Of a stretch of 64,000 bases of DNA, positions 62,999 through 64,000 are shown piece after piece. Source of the stretch: JBKECY01 sp047975025 (GTDB lineage Bacteria > Bacillota > Clostridia > Lachnospirales > Lachnospiraceae); the NCBI GenBank assembly GCA_047975025.1, contig JBKECY010000045.1, forward strand, positions 1 to 64,000, written 5' to 3'. A model generated the notes under the pieces. The model did not search any database. It was not told where the DNA came from and worked only from the letters and a program-made list of their open reading frames with translations. The position numbers were made by a program, and so were the translations under genes. Every line of letters begins with the position of its first letter. Position 1 is the stretch's first letter.

Positions 62999-64000
62999 TT
63001 AAGAAAGATGTTGCTTGATCAGAAACGCATTGTACAATTCCACACAAGACTTTGTACTTTCCAGAGAGATGCCTAGAATGTCTTCAATTTTATGCAAACG
63101 GTAGCGCAATGTGTTACGATGAATAAAGAGTGCTTTTGCCGTATCCTCAGCCATACAGTCATGAAATAAAAAAGCTTCCAGCGTATCGCACAGTGCACTA
63201 TTCACAAGGTGGTCTACCTCTTCTAGTTTGCCCAGAATATTCTGGTAATACCGTTTTAGTGACTCCTCATTATCAATATGGGCAAAGAGCGCAAGCAGTC
63301 CACTGTCTTCATAGAATGCAATGTGGTCTGTCTGCGATGCCGCGACTTTTATCATTTTTTCCGCTTCGTACAGACTTGTCTTGATTTTGGAAATAAACTC
63401 ATAGGTCTGTCCGATGCCAATGTTAATCTGCAAATCAAATGTCTTCCTGAATTTTTCGGCTGCCTCGCAAAAGCCCTGCCGCAGGTTTTCCCCATTCGTA
63501 TCCTGCAATGAGAGAAGCATATTTGCACAATCGCTTTGAATATAAGTCATTGTATTTCTGGTACCGTATTTACGAAGACTCTGACGCAGCATAAGCACCA
63601 TCTCTTTTTTGATATTTTGAATCTGCTCCTCCGATATCTCCGGATGCTCGTCAATATATGACTGAAAATTCGCAATATCTGCTACCGCAACACAAAATGG
63701 CTGTGTCAGATCGAATGCGTGATGCTTGGCCAGACGAATTACATTGGCTTCCGAATCATACATATCATAAATGATGTTGGCAAACAGCCGCTCAAGAGAA
63801 TTCTCATTCAACTCATCTTCCATAATAGCCTTACATACAATCTGTGATAAATCTATGGTTCTTAGTTCCCAGCCTAATTCAAACAGAGGAATCCCAAGAG
63901 AATCTGTAAACTCTTTGATCTGTTCTGTCACAAGCCCTATATTTAAGATGATTCCGGAGGAAAGTTTCTCATTGGCAAGGCTGATAATCGTCTTTAATAC
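62999..64000 (-). CDS. PucR/CdaR-family transcriptional regulator, N-terminus cut by window edge
   Basis: The frame is open to base 64000 without a stop, so the gene enters from outside; at least 334 residues are visible. The N-terminal part (LSSGIILNIGL...FTDSLGIPLFELGWELRTIDLSQIVCKAI) resembles the PucR N-terminal domain. A GGDEF-like CdaR middle region follows, and the C-terminus holds the PucR helix-turn-helix (ALFIHRNTLRYRLHKIEDILGISLE). Upstream of and in line with the transporter operon, it is a likely regulator of guanidino or amine uptake. Confidence 0.88.
   Translation of the reverse strand, partial: VLKTIISLANEKLSSGIILNIGLVTEQIKEFTDSLGIPLFELGWELRTIDLSQIVCKAIMEDELNENSLERLFANIIYDMYDSEANVIRLAKHHAFDLTQPFCVAVADIANFQSYIDEHPEISEEQIQNIKKEMVLMLRQSLRKYGTRNTMTYIQSDCANMLLSLQDTNGENLRQGFCEAAEKFRKTFDLQINIGIGQTYEFISKIKTSLYEAEKMIKVAASQTDHIAFYEDSGLLALFAHIDNEESLKRYYQNILGKLEEVDHLVNSALCDTLEAFLFHDCMAEDTAKALFIHRNTLRYRLHKIEDILGISLESTKSCVELYNAFLIKQHLS

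Noticed and set aside
63931..64000. GTG at 63931 as start of the PucR-type regulator
   Set aside because: The frame continues upstream without stop to the window edge, and the upstream residues fit the family's N-terminal domain, so the gene is cut, not started here.
1..64000. tRNA, rRNA, IS element, prophage or CRISPR
   Set aside because: Intergenic regions were read and are short; none shows a cloverleaf, transposase, integrase or repeat-spacer pattern.

Overview
This window is bacterial chromosome, most likely from an acetogenic, strictly anaerobic Firmicute of the Lachnospiraceae type. The call rests on a complete carbonyl branch of the Wood-Ljungdahl pathway next to folate C1 genes, an NADH-type electron-bifurcating [FeFe] hydrogenase, T-box leaders, strong AGGAGG ribosome binding sites, and two gene types I associate with Lachnospiraceae (a long ~395-residue PRPP synthetase and a DUF5688 protein). 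Genus and species cannot be fixed from the sequence alone. Almost everything is on the minus strand; only a group B [FeFe] hydrogenase and prs are on the plus strand. I see no tRNA, rRNA, insertion sequence, prophage or CRISPR array.

Layout from left to right. 1-7.1 kb: dgt (cut by the left edge), thrC, leuA behind a leucine T-box, and an OmpR-type response regulator/histidine kinase pair. 7.1-17.7 kb: a long housekeeping operon read right to left, plsX-acpP-rnc-smc-ftsY-ilvA, followed by a ferredoxin/ASKHA corrinoid activator, a DUF2284 protein and a YgjP-like metalloprotein. 17.8-24.5 kb: a DUF5688 gene, the hydCBA bifurcating hydrogenase, and a divergent monomeric group B [FeFe] hydrogenase that shares the intergenic control region.

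24.5-42.5 kb is the centrepiece: one ~18 kb Wood-Ljungdahl operon read right to left from a clear sigma-A promoter at 42480-42508. The order is His-rich metal protein, cooT, metF, cooC, cooS/acsA, cooC, acsB, acsB, acsD, acsC, acsE, acsV, DUF3786, fchA, folD, PHP protein. Nickel handling is concentrated at the front: the His-rich protein, CooT and two CooC ATPases. Two different acetyl-CoA synthase (acsB) genes lie in tandem, separated by a terminator-like hairpin and a repeated palindromic element. Formate-THF ligase (fhs) and metV are not in the window. The hydrogenases would supply reduced ferredoxin and NADH from H2 (or dispose of them) for this pathway.

42.6-51.1 kb: gpsA-plsY-der-DUF512, divergent prs, then yraN-rnhB-rbgA-lepB. 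51.2-58.0 kb: a complete trpEGDCFBA operon behind a tryptophan T-box with a UGG specifier. 58.0-64.0 kb: a polyamine-type ABC transporter operon (potA-B-C, an amidinotransferase-family deiminase, potD) and a PucR/CdaR-type regulator that runs off the right edge.

The most unusual points are the tandem divergent acsB pair, the structured spacer between them, a hairpin element repeated near leuA/thrC with compensatory base changes, a 21-bp palindrome over the hydCBA promoter, and a second corrinoid activator placed far from the acs genes.
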